This document shows, one piece after another, positions 41,001 through 48,140 of a stretch of 64,000 nucleotides of DNA. The DNA comes from Trypanosoma brucei gambiense DAL972 (Eukaryota; Euglenozoa; Kinetoplastea; Trypanosomatida; Trypanosomatidae): the NCBI RefSeq assembly GCF_000210295.1, contig NC_026744.1, positions 2,790,001-2,854,000 on the forward strand. The letters are read 5' to 3'. Position 1 is the first letter of the stretch. Each line of letters begins with the position of its first letter. A model generated the notes under the pieces. The model was not told where the DNA came from. It made no database searches and saw only the letters and a list, made by a program, of their open reading frames with translations. Position numbers and translations under genes: made by a program.

Positions 41001-42314
41001 CAAAATGCAGAGTTCGAGAGTCTGTCACGTCAGCTGCAGGCGTTCTTTAACGATGCATTGCACATGGCAGTCAATGACCTGCGACTCCGCTTGCCACCTG
41101 TCACAGACACAAGCGCCATCGGGGCACTCTACGGTCTCCAGTCTCTTTTCGACTGCATGCTAAGTAAATGTCGTGATTCTATTGCTTTCGATGAAGAAAA
41201 GCTAAATTGCAGACTGAACGAACTGAAAGGAAAGCATGCGAAGGATTTAAAGAGTTTGCATCGCGTTTTTTGCGCCCACGTGACGACGTACACGGACGAC
41301 CCAAATGACGAGGACTCTGCTCGTAGCGAAGGTGACGGCAGCAGTCCCGTCAATTTGCCCACCACCGACAGGCTCAGCGGAGGGCTCACACCAGAACATA
41401 TTGTTGCTGCGGGAGACGCACTGCATCACGTGCACAGCAACGTTTGTCACATTGTATGGGCATGTATACGACATGCGGAGAGGGCGCCCCCTCCTTCATT
41501 ACATACAATGGGCCTACCCGCGCTAACAGCACTTTTAGGGGAGGTTGTCGTTGCCTCACTAGAGCGGGCGGAGCTGCTGCAAGGGGCGATGGCGGCTGGG
41601 TCGAGGGCACTTGGAATTCTTCCAGTGGACCCTTCTTTAAACCAGCAGCACATGGAGGAATGGTTAGAATGTTTTACCTCAGAAATTCAGCGCATTCAGC
41701 GAAGCGGTGAAGGTTGTGAGCTCTTGCTTAATCATTTAGAGATTCTCCTACAGGACCACGGGATCAGCGTCGGAGAGTTAGTCAGCAACAGCCGCAGCCA
41801 AAGCACACTCAGTAATGTTGGTCGACTTTCACAAGACAACCAACTTGGCTCACCCCGTGGTCCCAGCAGCAGCGTGGCGGTGCAGGATGTCATGGAGTTT
41901 CGCTCTCGTGCACTGCTCGGTGCGTTGCGCGACCTTATTGCACAATTTGAGCACCGCTACAGCACACTGACGTCCGAGTGGCAGGCACTAACAGATCAAA
42001 ACAACCGGCTCAAGACTTCACAGCAGGCAAATGAGGAGGAGTTTGCACGCGTCCAGGAGCAAATGCAAGAGCTGCGGCATGCTGTAAGAAAGAAGGTTGA
42101 AGACGACCGCAAAGTGGAGCAGAGCTTACGTGATCTAGACAATCATCTCGACATGCAAGCAAGGGAGCTTGCCATGAAGTATCGTGCAGACCAAGAGGCG
42201 ATTTCCAGGCAGTTTGCAGAGTTGCGTGGGTCGATTCGCAGGGTGGTAATACCAACACAAGAGCAGTTGGGGACGCCGTCTCCGAAATACGATTTCGTGT
42301 ACCCTAGGGAATAA
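29055..42314 (+). CDS. Giant coiled-coil repeat protein with PH-like N-terminus
   Basis: A 4419-residue protein, about 490 kDa. Residues about 10-175 resemble a pleckstrin-homology fold: an opening strand segment MWMCADSEKMFKV, a Ser-rich loop and a closing helix FQYWQQFVGRYK. The rest is mostly heptad-like coiled coil. Residues 966-1973 are six nearly identical 168-residue repeats plus a partial seventh (to about 2047), then diverged copies (to about 2311) and one more partial copy. The C-terminal 2000 residues are non-repetitive coiled coil. The layout matches giant cytoskeletal proteins of the trypanosome flagellum attachment zone, basal body or hook complex, but I cannot assign a named one. 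Residues about 776-965 have unusual Asn/Lys/Ile-rich composition and A-rich codons. Start: first ATG after AG at 29017-29018. Confidence 0.85.
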   Translation: MPFAPQGPVMDLYNSDEGDLLAIRSEMWMCADSEKMFKVGAGRGSKNIVSIENGHFFVYSTCGKQSRLIKDVPFHSVKRTASFVHDPKVSGASTVSGMQTAASSSSSSARSRDRRADVQVPPYYYLVLEFVRDKTVAESTNLAKREHVVLCTDNVQDFQYWQQFVGRYKCQLNRTQRPDERVVGGRRSGKGCVKSASHKECDDSGSDETNLDISTLTMKLDELQEWKRIAVDLADAVASSGAFPNCRRESLSNTEPNVEFSLKYVEKLLGELRKGVDCRLNTLNETQPPLPLVKDLKQQLELWNSLYDRTFSDDRTSEARGLFTKERQQVRVQRMENIIARERTEGCTKLSPVVSRRELVTSPEEWLQLPCLSTLSDADSAQNLVGGQREGGVLDGSAITLLSSSTVHADAPQEVWQRERNLSSANEGDMLAELRAAHRNLGLRSAPQHEFHQLEREKKNAERLAREGLRAYTEATIVLLRACYSEYVTVVECVLSAISGGVDTRGERRLVTAYAHLQTVAALDEARRAATTKQTLLENLVNELKDLQKTRDEEINALRKTFFRAKDGWESDLAVLQTKLRTLQNTMTQTTVVVPSDTVSFPPLERALCGGESSQELGKDSGEDKVSNTKIESVDKASYDECDEADSDESIRRWATRLTCSHGEQRGHIIAFRLERFFHWTLENVVPLCSGADTNCLLELVMRALSNHITLLQAAGEVFGTQDVKVSVDDNGVRESRDLCSSIRDLHTQHSTLKHLVGKYIALTENDEDSPVLRCDELEKQLQLHQFNTATLDHINSLLGTDNMTIKRRIQDMIKNEEQLLRIQEITGSKREICTVQHVRQKHEELRQMSELINRLDQSRMHQEKDLTTQNYGAFTQMNTSVKKAEEIIENTTKKYNELQLRIDFDKIEFNERLQIVHKYYNEHPQHYHNNKINKQIEELNEIIEKQQKLIGHQDKKEKKTERNLSTRAQCLQGIESALAVLGTTEAEMPLASAIQRAAEEAKVREDTLKQELDEAMGRETALEEQLRNLSQATIALQGTLYGGEIPTGNDGSALDVGHAAMSALERMREDAAKASGVMTAAMQEGEMSVPLLAKCHHMAETTNALRDSEKHYRALVGEDVKKDSGSTGTDDSSTRAQCLQGIESALAVLGTTEAEMPLASAIQRAAEEAKVREDTLKQELDEAMGRETALEEQLRNLSQATIALQGTLYGGEISTGNDGSALDVGHAAMSALERMREDAAKASGVMTAAMQEGEMSVPLLAKCHHMAETTNALRDSEKHYRALVGEDVKKDSGSTGTDDSSTRAQCLQGIESALAVLGTTEAEMPLASAIQRAAEEAKVREDTLKQELDEAMGRETALEEQLRNLSQATIALQGTLYGGEISTGNDGSALDVGHAAMSALERMREDAAKASGVMTAAMQEGEMSVPLLAKCHHMAETTNALRDSEKHYRALVGEDVKKDSGSTGTDDSSTRAQCLQGIESALAVLGTTEAEMPLASAIQRAAEEAKVREDTLKQELDEAMGRETALEEQLRNLSQATIALQGTLYGGEISTGNDGSALDVGHAAMSALERMREDAAKASGVMTAAMQEGEMSVPLLAKCHHMAETTNALRDSEKHYRALVGEDVKKDSGSTGTDDSSTRAQCLQGIESALAVLGTTEAEMPLASAIQRAAEEAKVREDTLKQELDEAMGRETALEEQLRNLSQATIALQGTLYGGEISTGNDGSALDVGHAAMSALERMREDAAKASGVMTAAMQEGEMSVPLLAKCHHMAETTNALRDSEKHYRALVGEDVKKDSGSTGTDDSSTRAQCLQGIESALAVLGTTEAEMPLASAIQRAAEEAKVREDTLKQELDEAMGRETALEEQLRNLSQATIALQGTLYGGEISTGNDGSALDVGHAAMSALERMREDAAKASGVMTAAMQEGEMSVPLLAKCHHMAETTNALRDSEKHYRALVGEDVKKDSGSTGTDDSSTRAQCLQGIESALAVLGTTEAEMPLASAIQRAAEEAKVREDTLKQELDEAMGRETALEEQLRNLSQATIALQGTVCEDGADVSCYISTFDLCSVAFLSLGVIESAFECSISREVSLKKQVEEAHKREVALRSRLKSLASAATAVQSTLDGNASPERVSRKECSICSGDEVDGDDAFVDPFVAVQRAAEESKACRNALEEKLKEGAARIDAVEGRLLQLSRSIICLHSKLFDAEIGGNGEERAVELSELALVAADAIESAFECSISREVSLKKKVEEAHKREVALKTRLKCLVGAATAVQCTLEGGNYSCTADDPLSLSGCDMSASTNLDDSVLGSVAAIQRAAEEAKVREDTLKQELDEAMGRETALEEQLRNLSQATIALQGTLYGGEIPTGNDGSALDVGHAAMSALERMREDAAKASGVMTAAMQEGEMSVPLLAKCHHMAETTNALNENDRELRMMSRNLSFQLSVAMLFLEEAEERLTHVVRYGWVPAKVVSTALCGWLVLCCAGDLFHCSSGDTISTLVDVRKELDDLRKLCGSQNAFDHGEVANVSRSECLLAIKRSVASLCAGGAADPSLPLPTQLQKCVQSTVDEMYRLRDDADSALSENVRLKRDLQMVVGGCETSLEYLGSACGSSLCPALSPRSGVAAVSNLVVMTARIASEKLSSLRSVCEECNSVIERARRREERSHSRESSPASHRVEDGAEALLVERCKELVSELLVLRTDRRTSTAAIDQRLMESELMVTSVRNAIESLRTSLDIDVPIGTPALDLVRTSGSCGEAVEGAISEKRQVSATGPSLAELDTSIRTQLELCVLAVIRQLREKDRVISAAATLLGDALRSCSSAIKDEVTTDSLLAVASGTAHSLHSLFSELQSVRASLKQSQHHTEELRTRLEGGETTQLATLEAQTESVATAERLLNEALQRQVAASAQTARLQRTLMDFAGSIAASTLYADDAGDRVDKTGDVGASVSVVEERWLDGIVRHVAQRMQESESLKGKLKLVTSELESVRIRMTATEVAAREAELNAQSVEVGNLTRIAEATARVELLRNALSERSVELQKMHQRVERHEKQVETLKEEISNDARSFDNERCSLLRAQSTLLAENTLKQQQLDELRQKLWEGEKSLHEFLHNSRVVSLADATNKIRSLSANAVCGVLMLDEMERRSEILQSYILSFPTQESTLLSVCACIASTLSEREVQRLPDSVHRLNQRVQKYKHLLGNPTKVPGPTRAVAVLALQKLAETVELAESVSSTSFVSNLIAAVADFRTRYLIANERIAKLEKEVNSGGTLMEMCDRRVWEMVKLLRQANSVGGLHSGSQEGPRGECQTDVVDFSVAQLDALQSLALECGIAAKYIHRHTEANRKALETLRHVYDGESIFEACSHANEMMMKYRESEEDLRAQLLDVRSQLEACRHSIEESFSVFAETSTLNDAKKVEFLQQQCAAAAAELRRLKDEARVAQGLLASAGHDTHDGDICRNLAELLKEEEKQRECVNLLQSEKKCARKQLQELGNKLRATEEMRNAELEEVQNRNDTLRTRLEEQSRQNNEWCQFVSTCAGVVGCPVENMQFEESKNKILQTLRNVASSQSVCAEAGILCTTAQEEQLQCHREGANAAVARLDMPGNERYRCQLLEFVGSVEEVLSELCPEKSESFLTTEDAPLELRVRQAAGQLCSAKDTVQANIQKLEAEIASAKKKNKAQKREMEDARKALHKELEVGGPAVASCALSTLTEGIRKKLRETLDENRKLGTALEELRIDNAQLERTLRCVEQQLSETHTQLQCITESNGECRGQNATLQERVDPLTEPTEEASRKFRSPTQSPDIDADAAGLAQVHEVCFGGGPSIHHRSEEPREFEDNLRGNCRSDAAAVMDVGVAPKEQRSLLERLQQVTKERDVLTLESEKLVERVQSVLYEHLNVQQELLSYCSNANENELGESDTTVGDIVQLCVERLEHYLSETKTLREEATSAKLESARMAEEVAALRGRIKHLQDDNHVAERDSLRQNAEFESLSRQLQAFFNDALHMAVNDLRLRLPPVTDTSAIGALYGLQSLFDCMLSKCRDSIAFDEEKLNCRLNELKGKHAKDLKSLHRVFCAHVTTYTDDPNDEDSARSEGDGSSPVNLPTTDRLSGGLTPEHIVAAGDALHHVHSNVCHIVWACIRHAERAPPPSLHTMGLPALTALLGEVVVASLERAELLQGAMAAGSRALGILPVDPSLNQQHMEEWLECFTSEIQRIQRSGEGCELLLNHLEILLQDHGISVGELVSNSRSQSTLSNVGRLSQDNQLGSPRGPSSSVAVQDVMEFRSRALLGALRDLIAQFEHRYSTLTSEWQALTDQNNRLKTSQQANEEEFARVQEQMQELRHAVRKKVEDDRKVEQSLRDLDNHLDMQARELAMKYRADQEAISRQFAELRGSIRRVVIPTQEQLGTPSPKYDFVYPRE
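31380..31949 (+). other. A-rich, compositionally distinct coding segment
   Basis: In-frame part of the giant protein, immediately before the repeat array. The coding strand becomes A-rich and T-poor with codons such as ACA, ATA, AGA, CTA and AAA, whereas flanking parts prefer G- or T-containing third positions. The protein becomes rich in Asn, Gln, Lys, Ile and His. The boundary with the array is sharp at 31950; the upstream boundary is gradual, somewhere between 31260 and 31380. Confidence 0.6.
31950..35194 (+). repeat. Tandem array of 504-bp coding repeats (six full, one partial)
   Basis: Units start at 31950, 32454, 32958, 33462, 33966, 34470 and 34974, an exact 504-bp (168-codon) period. 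The seventh is cut at about 35194. Units are nearly identical at the nucleotide level. Two variable sites seen: CCT in unit 1 but TCT in units 2-6 (the codon after GGAGAAATA), and CAG in units 1-4 but CAA in units 5-7 (the codon after ACACGTGCC). Each unit encodes a coiled-coil segment starting STRAQCLQGIESALAVLG and a linker ending KKDSGSTGTDDS. Confidence 0.97.
35195..35987 (+). repeat. Diverged repeat cassette inside the array
   Basis: Two related copies spaced 462 bp, marked by IESAFECSISREVSLKK at 35280 and 35742. Their helices (SREVSLKK, then KREVAL, then TAVQ) align with VREDTLKQ, GRETAL and TIALQ of the 504-bp unit, so they are old members of the same family. Coding sequence here is T-rich, unlike the homogenised units on either side. 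Confidence 0.85.
35988..36325 (+). repeat. Displaced partial copy of the 504-bp repeat
   Basis: About 338 bases that read as identical to the matching part of unit 1, including the CCT variant that units 2-6 lack. It is separated from the main array by the diverged cassette and ends abruptly, where unique sequence NENDRELRMM begins. Confidence 0.9.
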
Positions 42315-43148
42315 TTGTGTACACATATATGTGTGTTTCCAAGCTTGTTAGCTCGCTGAGTTTGGTTTTTTAAAAAAAAAAAAAGAGCTCGGTGTTTGAC
42401 GATTGTGCAATTAGGTGGGAAATCTAGCAGAAGAAAGGAGGAAAGAACGGTGCAGAGGGGTCACGACGTGAGGAAAATTGAAGATCTTGTGACAGACACG
42501 GGTGTGGCCGCTTTTCTATGAAAAGGAAAAACATACACAATGTCGTCTTGTGGCCGATGGTATTGTTTACTATCCGACTTTTATTATATTTGGCCTTTTT
42601 CTAAATAATTTCTTTATCCTCTTACTTCGTTCCCCTCCTCATTTTCCAGACGTGAATTCCTCCAAACGGTCCTATAACATCACTTTATCCTTTATGCTTC
42701 TCTTTTGTTTTTTTGGTTCAGTTTCTTGTAGCCTCACTGGGTGAAAGCGGGTTGTGGTCAACGAGAAAAAGCAAGCAGATAAGGGTTACCTGCAAAAACT
42801 GTTGGATCCTCTTGGGGGATCGAAGTGAGTACGTCGCCCTTTAGCGCAAGCGGGGGCAAACTGGGAGGGTGAAGGAAAAAACACGGGTGCGCACAAACGG
42901 AGTTGTCTTGTTGTAGTTCAGTCGTGCTTCCGCAGATACGGTTGTAATTCCTAGGGGTTGCAAACCGAGAGAAAACGGGGACTACGCCGGCCAAGGCGTG
43001 GATATTAAAGAGCGGCAAACCATTGATCACATATCCATACCGGTTAGCTATCCCCTTCCTATACATACACGCAAACACACTCCGCTTGCATATATAGACA
43101 TCATACGCTAAGGTGTAACTGGTCTTGATTCTACCGGTGCAAGTCACT
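42315..43148 (+). other. 830-bp spacer
   Basis: No gene recognised. A T/A homopolymer pair lies at 42366-42383. The pyrimidine-rich stretch around 43049-43062 and AG at 43095-43096 may form the acceptor for the GH65 gene. An 80-codon hydrophobic ORF around 42502-42744 looks like T-rich UTR. Confidence 0.55.
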
Positions 43149-46100
43149 ATGTCGTCCCGCGATTTGAGGGGTCGGGCGTGTTCAAATTCAACTGCGGCTA
43201 GTGCTTCGCGACTGCTCTGTCTGCCATGGGAACTCGTTGAAGTTGAGCTTCCGAAAGAAATGGATGTTCCGGTAAGTGAATCACTATTTTCTGTTGGAAA
43301 CGGACGTGTAACCGTCCGGGGATATACGGAGGAGTCACTCGTTGCGCCCCCGTATTCGAGGGGTACAAACTCTCACGATATAGCCATCCGTAGTCCTGTA
43401 GTTTCCTTGTACGGTGGTATTGGCAATGATGTCATCAAGGTGGGGAACAGGAGTTTGAGCAACAGTCATCTCCTTGGAAACCCATCTTCACCCGTTAGGT
43501 GTGACTCGTTACCCACCGAGGGGCACCCGACCGCCTCCAAAGAATGGAAGCCCCCTGAACGAACCCTGCGTGGGACTTACGTCAACGGGATCTGCGAGGA
43601 GCTTCTGTTAACCCATCATCAGCAGCAAAGGGCATTCACTGTTGGAACTTGTGCTCGTGAGTCATTTCTTGTATGTGCGCCGGATGCCTTTTGCATCGAC
43701 GTTTTTGTCGGAGGTGAGCACGTGAATTCAGAAACAGGGATCATACTTTCGCACAGACGCACGTTAGATTATCACACGGGTGAGCTTCGTCGGCACCTGG
43801 TGTGGCAATCCAGGAGTAATGGGCACGAGGTGACCATTGAGTCTTCAAGAATTGTTTCCCTAACACGGAGGAGCATCGCAGCAGTTAAATATTCTGTTAG
43901 TGCCAAGAACGTCTCCAATACGAATATCCGCATCGTATCTCGTACCATTGTTCCTTCGGGTGTGCGACAACACCTTAAGATTGAAAATGTTATGACTAGG
44001 CGCACTCTGCATGACGCTTCGACAGCGGTGCTTGTGCGCACACGAAATAGTTGCAAGCGGTTAGTGGTGGCTGAGTTTGAGGCTTGTCGTAGCACGCACT
44101 ACGAGCTCATTAACACACAGAGTGTGCCGACGTTTTCAACTGTTACAAGTGCAGTAGGAGCACATGGTGCTAACACTCCACCGTGCGTTGTAGCAGCAGA
44201 TGCGTCTTTAGCTGCAGGCCGGACACCATTGGCTTCGCCCAAGCCGATGGCACAACCACAGCCGCAACCAACACCATCCTTGACCTTCCTCGCACCGAAA
44301 TGTTCTGAGATACGAAACGGCGCAGAAACCATCTACACCAGCGTAATACGCGAGTCTACACGGTTTGAGCTTACCAAATACATTGCCTTCCTAGTTGACG
44401 AGGATGCAGCACCGGAGGATATTTGTGACCTGGGAATTCACCGTGCTCGAGAAGCGGCTGCTGTCACCTACGAGGCCATCTGTCGCGAACAGTTGGACGT
44501 TTTGTCAAATTTCTGGGAGAGAGGGAATGTACATATCAAAGCCAGTGGTCCGTCGCTTGAAAGTGCGGTGAGATTTAACATGCTGCACCTTCTTATGTCG
44601 TCGGGAGGGTTACAAATTCAAAGTCACCCGTCGCGTGGTTTTATGAGTCAGCTGCAGGGAGGCATGCACCAGTGGGATGTAGACGCGTTTATCGTTCCTT
44701 TTTTCTCACATGTGCGCCCCGAAGTCGCACGCGGGTTGTTGCAGTTTCGTATTGACACGCTGCCGCAAGCGAGAAGCCTTGCGGCGGACGTTGATCTTCC
44801 ACGAGGTGCACTATACCCACAGAGGACTGTGAACGGTTTGGAAAGCAATCCTCCGCCGTTCTGCGCGGCCTTCCTGTTTACAAATGCGGTTGTTGCGTAC
44901 GGTATGAAGCAGTATATTACTGCCACAAATGATTTCTCCATTCTACCGCAAGGTGGTGCTGATGTTCTGTTTTCTACTGCGCTCATTTGGCTTATATGGG
45001 GTACGTGGGATAAAGCAGAGTTCCACGTTAGATCTGTGGGGGGACCCGATGATTACAGCTGTCTCGGTGATAATAATTACTTTACAAATCTCATGGCAAA
45101 GTTTCACATGCAGTGGGCGGTGCAAATAGCCGCATCGATGCAAAGAGACTACCCTAACGAATGGGAAGGCGTGAAGGAGAGATGCCAACTAACTGATGAT
45201 GACCTTGCAATGATGGACAAGGCCGCTGCAAAGGTGGTACTAGTTTTCGATGCCAAAAATCGTGTGCACCCTGTTGATCAGTTATTCATGAGGAAGAAAA
45301 AGTGGAAATTTGATGAACTGAAGAAGAAGAAAAGTCTTCTATTTCGTACGTTTGACCCTTCTGTTGTTTACCGACATCAGGTATGTCGCATTCCCGACGT
45401 GGTTCTTGCCTCGCTTTTATTGCCGGAAAAGTGCACAAAAGACGAGGTGCGTGCCAACTACAACTTCTATGAGCCTATCACCACAAGCGATTGCTCGCTT
45501 ACCTCGATGATATTTAGTATCATTGCAATACAACTTGATATGTTGGACAAGGGAATGCACTATTTCCACCAGTCTCTCTTCAACGATATTGAAAATGCGC
45601 TCGGTAATACAGCCCGCGGCATCCACTGCAGCTCCGCGGCGGGATCTTGGTGGTGTTTGACCGTTGGATTCGGTGGAATGAGGGTAGTTGATGACACACT
45701 GCACTTTAACCCTGTTCTCCCTGACGCGTGGGAGGAGTACCAGTTTTTTGTGCGCCATCACGGTTGCCTTATCAAGGTGCTTATTACTCGCAGGATGGTC
45801 ACATATACGGCTGTGGAGGGGTGCTTCGACAGGTGCGGTTTGCCGATTTATCATACGGAGACCAACACCATCCACCTGAAGGAAGGCATGTCTGAATCCG
45901 TGAGGCTTTACCGCGATGTTCGCGTATTTGACTTCGACTGTGTGGTGTTTAATCTTGACAGTTTGATCGAGGACCTGGAGGACCATCACTACCGCGCATG
46001 GAAGCAAACCCTCGAGAAATACCTTCACGAAATGGGGCAAACTTCATTTGTGCTTACAGAGGACATATATCTTGCATACCTCAAGAATGGAAATTCGTTC

Positions 46101-46775
46101 ACATCATCTCAACGCCTTCTTGCGAAGAACGGCATTACAAACATCCCTCCTGGTTGCCCAGATGATACCGTTGAGACGGACACAGTATATGGGTTGCTGC
46201 AGCGCAAGCGGCATAACTTCCGCGTTCAGATTCGGGAGGAGGGGCTCAAAGTAAACAAAGGGGCGCTGCACCTCATGGCGGAGCTCCGACAGAACGGCAT
46301 TTCCATTGGTTGTGTGACAGACAGTAAAAGTGGTCAGTGGATGCTGCGAAGGGTGCCACAAGTTATGTGCCTAATCGACCGCTGCATTGATGGAAGTGAT
46401 GGGGAAGTTCTTTCCCTCTGCTGGCGCCCGGAGGTGGACTACTTCTGCTCTCTGTGCAAACAACTCAATACCAGCTTCGAACGGACTATCGTTATTATGC
46501 GTGGGATTGGGGGGTTCTCGAAAAGCGCACTGGAACAGTTCAAATTAGTTGTGGACGTGCAGCGCGATGCGGAGTATGTGCCGGGTGGAGTGCATCCTGT
46601 GAATGTGCCGTGCATGAGCGTGTTAACACTCGGCAAGTTGGATGAGTATGCCTCGAAAAGGAAATTAGTTGCCGTAGCGGGGGATGTCGATAGGCCCGCC
46701 ACCGCACCAAATAATATGGAGGGCGCTCCACCGGACCAGTTGGAACGAGTGACCACAACCCTTCCAGCTACTTAA
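43149..46775 (+). CDS. GH65 family sugar phosphorylase-like protein fused to a degenerate HAD (beta-PGM-like) domain
   Basis: A 1208-residue protein. The N-terminal two thirds match glycoside hydrolase family 65 (maltose, trehalose and kojibiose phosphorylases): SLFSVGNGRVTVRGYTEE, TYVNGICE, GGMHQWDVDAFIVPFF, and a phosphate-site block with CSLTSMIFSIIA and GIHCSSAAGSWW. The motif that supplies the general acid, normally GPDEY/H, reads GPDDY (632-636), replacing Glu with Asp635. From about residue 925 a HAD domain of the beta-phosphoglucomutase type follows (HHYRAWKQ cap helix). Its nucleophile motif FDLDG reads FNLDS, with Asn935 in place of the first Asp, and the acidic motif IV reads IMRG. 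GH65-HAD fusions occur in bacteria and plants. Both sites look altered, so a binding or regulatory role, or a changed reaction, is possible. The ATG at 43149 is the first in frame. Confidence 0.85.
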   Translation: MSSRDLRGRACSNSTAASASRLLCLPWELVEVELPKEMDVPVSESLFSVGNGRVTVRGYTEESLVAPPYSRGTNSHDIAIRSPVVSLYGGIGNDVIKVGNRSLSNSHLLGNPSSPVRCDSLPTEGHPTASKEWKPPERTLRGTYVNGICEELLLTHHQQQRAFTVGTCARESFLVCAPDAFCIDVFVGGEHVNSETGIILSHRRTLDYHTGELRRHLVWQSRSNGHEVTIESSRIVSLTRRSIAAVKYSVSAKNVSNTNIRIVSRTIVPSGVRQHLKIENVMTRRTLHDASTAVLVRTRNSCKRLVVAEFEACRSTHYELINTQSVPTFSTVTSAVGAHGANTPPCVVAADASLAAGRTPLASPKPMAQPQPQPTPSLTFLAPKCSEIRNGAETIYTSVIRESTRFELTKYIAFLVDEDAAPEDICDLGIHRAREAAAVTYEAICREQLDVLSNFWERGNVHIKASGPSLESAVRFNMLHLLMSSGGLQIQSHPSRGFMSQLQGGMHQWDVDAFIVPFFSHVRPEVARGLLQFRIDTLPQARSLAADVDLPRGALYPQRTVNGLESNPPPFCAAFLFTNAVVAYGMKQYITATNDFSILPQGGADVLFSTALIWLIWGTWDKAEFHVRSVGGPDDYSCLGDNNYFTNLMAKFHMQWAVQIAASMQRDYPNEWEGVKERCQLTDDDLAMMDKAAAKVVLVFDAKNRVHPVDQLFMRKKKWKFDELKKKKSLLFRTFDPSVVYRHQVCRIPDVVLASLLLPEKCTKDEVRANYNFYEPITTSDCSLTSMIFSIIAIQLDMLDKGMHYFHQSLFNDIENALGNTARGIHCSSAAGSWWCLTVGFGGMRVVDDTLHFNPVLPDAWEEYQFFVRHHGCLIKVLITRRMVTYTAVEGCFDRCGLPIYHTETNTIHLKEGMSESVRLYRDVRVFDFDCVVFNLDSLIEDLEDHHYRAWKQTLEKYLHEMGQTSFVLTEDIYLAYLKNGNSFTSSQRLLAKNGITNIPPGCPDDTVETDTVYGLLQRKRHNFRVQIREEGLKVNKGALHLMAELRQNGISIGCVTDSKSGQWMLRRVPQVMCLIDRCIDGSDGEVLSLCWRPEVDYFCSLCKQLNTSFERTIVIMRGIGGFSKSALEQFKLVVDVQRDAEYVPGGVHPVNVPCMSVLTLGKLDEYASKRKLVAVAGDVDRPATAPNNMEGAPPDQLERVTTTLPAT

Positions 46776-48140
46776 GCACGCGTAGGATGGGGGAAAACGA
46801 AAGCGGTTGCGCGTTTATTTTTTATATTTATTTGTTTGTAGAAACATATGTGCGGAACGGATAGGGATCTTTGATCATTTATGTTGCTAACATTGTGTAA
46901 TAATAAGCAACCTAATATGTATACATGTGCATTTACTTGTTTGCATCCATCTAGTTGACGAGGGGAATGAGTCGTGATGCAAGATTGGCGAAAAGATGAA
47001 AGGATGTGAAGGGGGAAAATGGAAAAATGGGTGCCGAGTAGAGCCGCCTAGCGGGCGCGGCAACACCAAAAGGATATCGTGGCGTGCACTTCGCTGGCTG
47101 AATGTACCGTTGAGACAGAAAGTGATGGTTCAGCTGATTCATTTCTTCCCTTATTATTTTTGTTTCATCAGTTAAGTAATGCGGTGGGGGCTGTGAGGAG
47201 GCTCCAGTTGTGAAAACCCGCTCGTTGCAGATGTGTTTATTGTTAGTACGTGTTGTGCCACCACAGCAAAGATTGTTATTATTTTGTTCTTTATTTGTTC
47301 AATCGCACGTTGAAGTGCGGAGGGGAGAGATAATAAGATGGATTGAAGGAAATTTGTGATATTTGTTTCCAAAGGGCAAATAAGCAGGTGCGCTTGCATT
47401 TGTGTTAATTAAAAAAGAGAAGAGTGAAACTCAGGTGGAAAGGAAAATGCAGGTCAAATATCGGTTGTAAATTTTTTTAAATTTTATTTTGTTTGCCTTT
47501 ACGATTTTTTCTTTCTTTATGGCGACGGCGCTGTTCTTGGATGCAGCAGTCGCTGCAATGCCTTTCTTCTACAATTACTGTACATTTAAGCTATTTTTCA
47601 AAATCAGTCGTTTAGGAAGTGCGGCGAACCTTTCTGTGGTCAACTTCAGGCCATATGTGCAAAAAAGGGGGAAGGGAAGGGGAAAAAAAAGACGAGGCAT
47701 TTGCATGCGTATGGAAAGGAGTATGGAAGGGAAAGACAAAATATGAGAAGTAATAACAAAAAAGAAGCATACGGAGTCGGATTACTTGCTTCTTTTTTGT
47801 GCCCGTTCTTCACGCATTTCCCGCGCTTGTTCACCTGCGCCAGCACGAACCATCACTTTGAATCTCATCGTGGGCTCTTCATGGAGTTTGCCATTTCTGC
47901 ATCAATGCGTTATCTTAACTTTACCTTATGCGGGTATCATGGTAGAAAGGTAGCTAGATCAAAGCGTAGGGGGTACTATAATTAACTATAACAGTAGTAG
48001 TGTTTACTTTACAGCGTATTTCCCTTATCCTTTAAAGAAAAAAAAGCGCAAAAGGGAAGATTATAAGTGTAGGAGGAAGGAGAGAAGGAGTTTGATTTAA
48101 CAATCGCATTTGCACTCGCAATAATTCTGCACGTCCCCCT
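46776..48140 (+). other. 1.36-kb spacer
   Basis: No gene recognised. T-rich tracts occur at 46815-46840, 47150-47170 and 47470-47525. A 94-codon ORF near 47701 lacks protein-like composition. Pyrimidine-rich sequence around 48015-48035 precedes the next gene, with AG dinucleotides from 48036 onward. Confidence 0.55.

Noticed and set aside
47701..47985. 94-codon ORF upstream of the membrane-protein gene
   Set aside because: No acceptor signal in the right place and low-complexity Lys/Arg and Phe-rich sequence.
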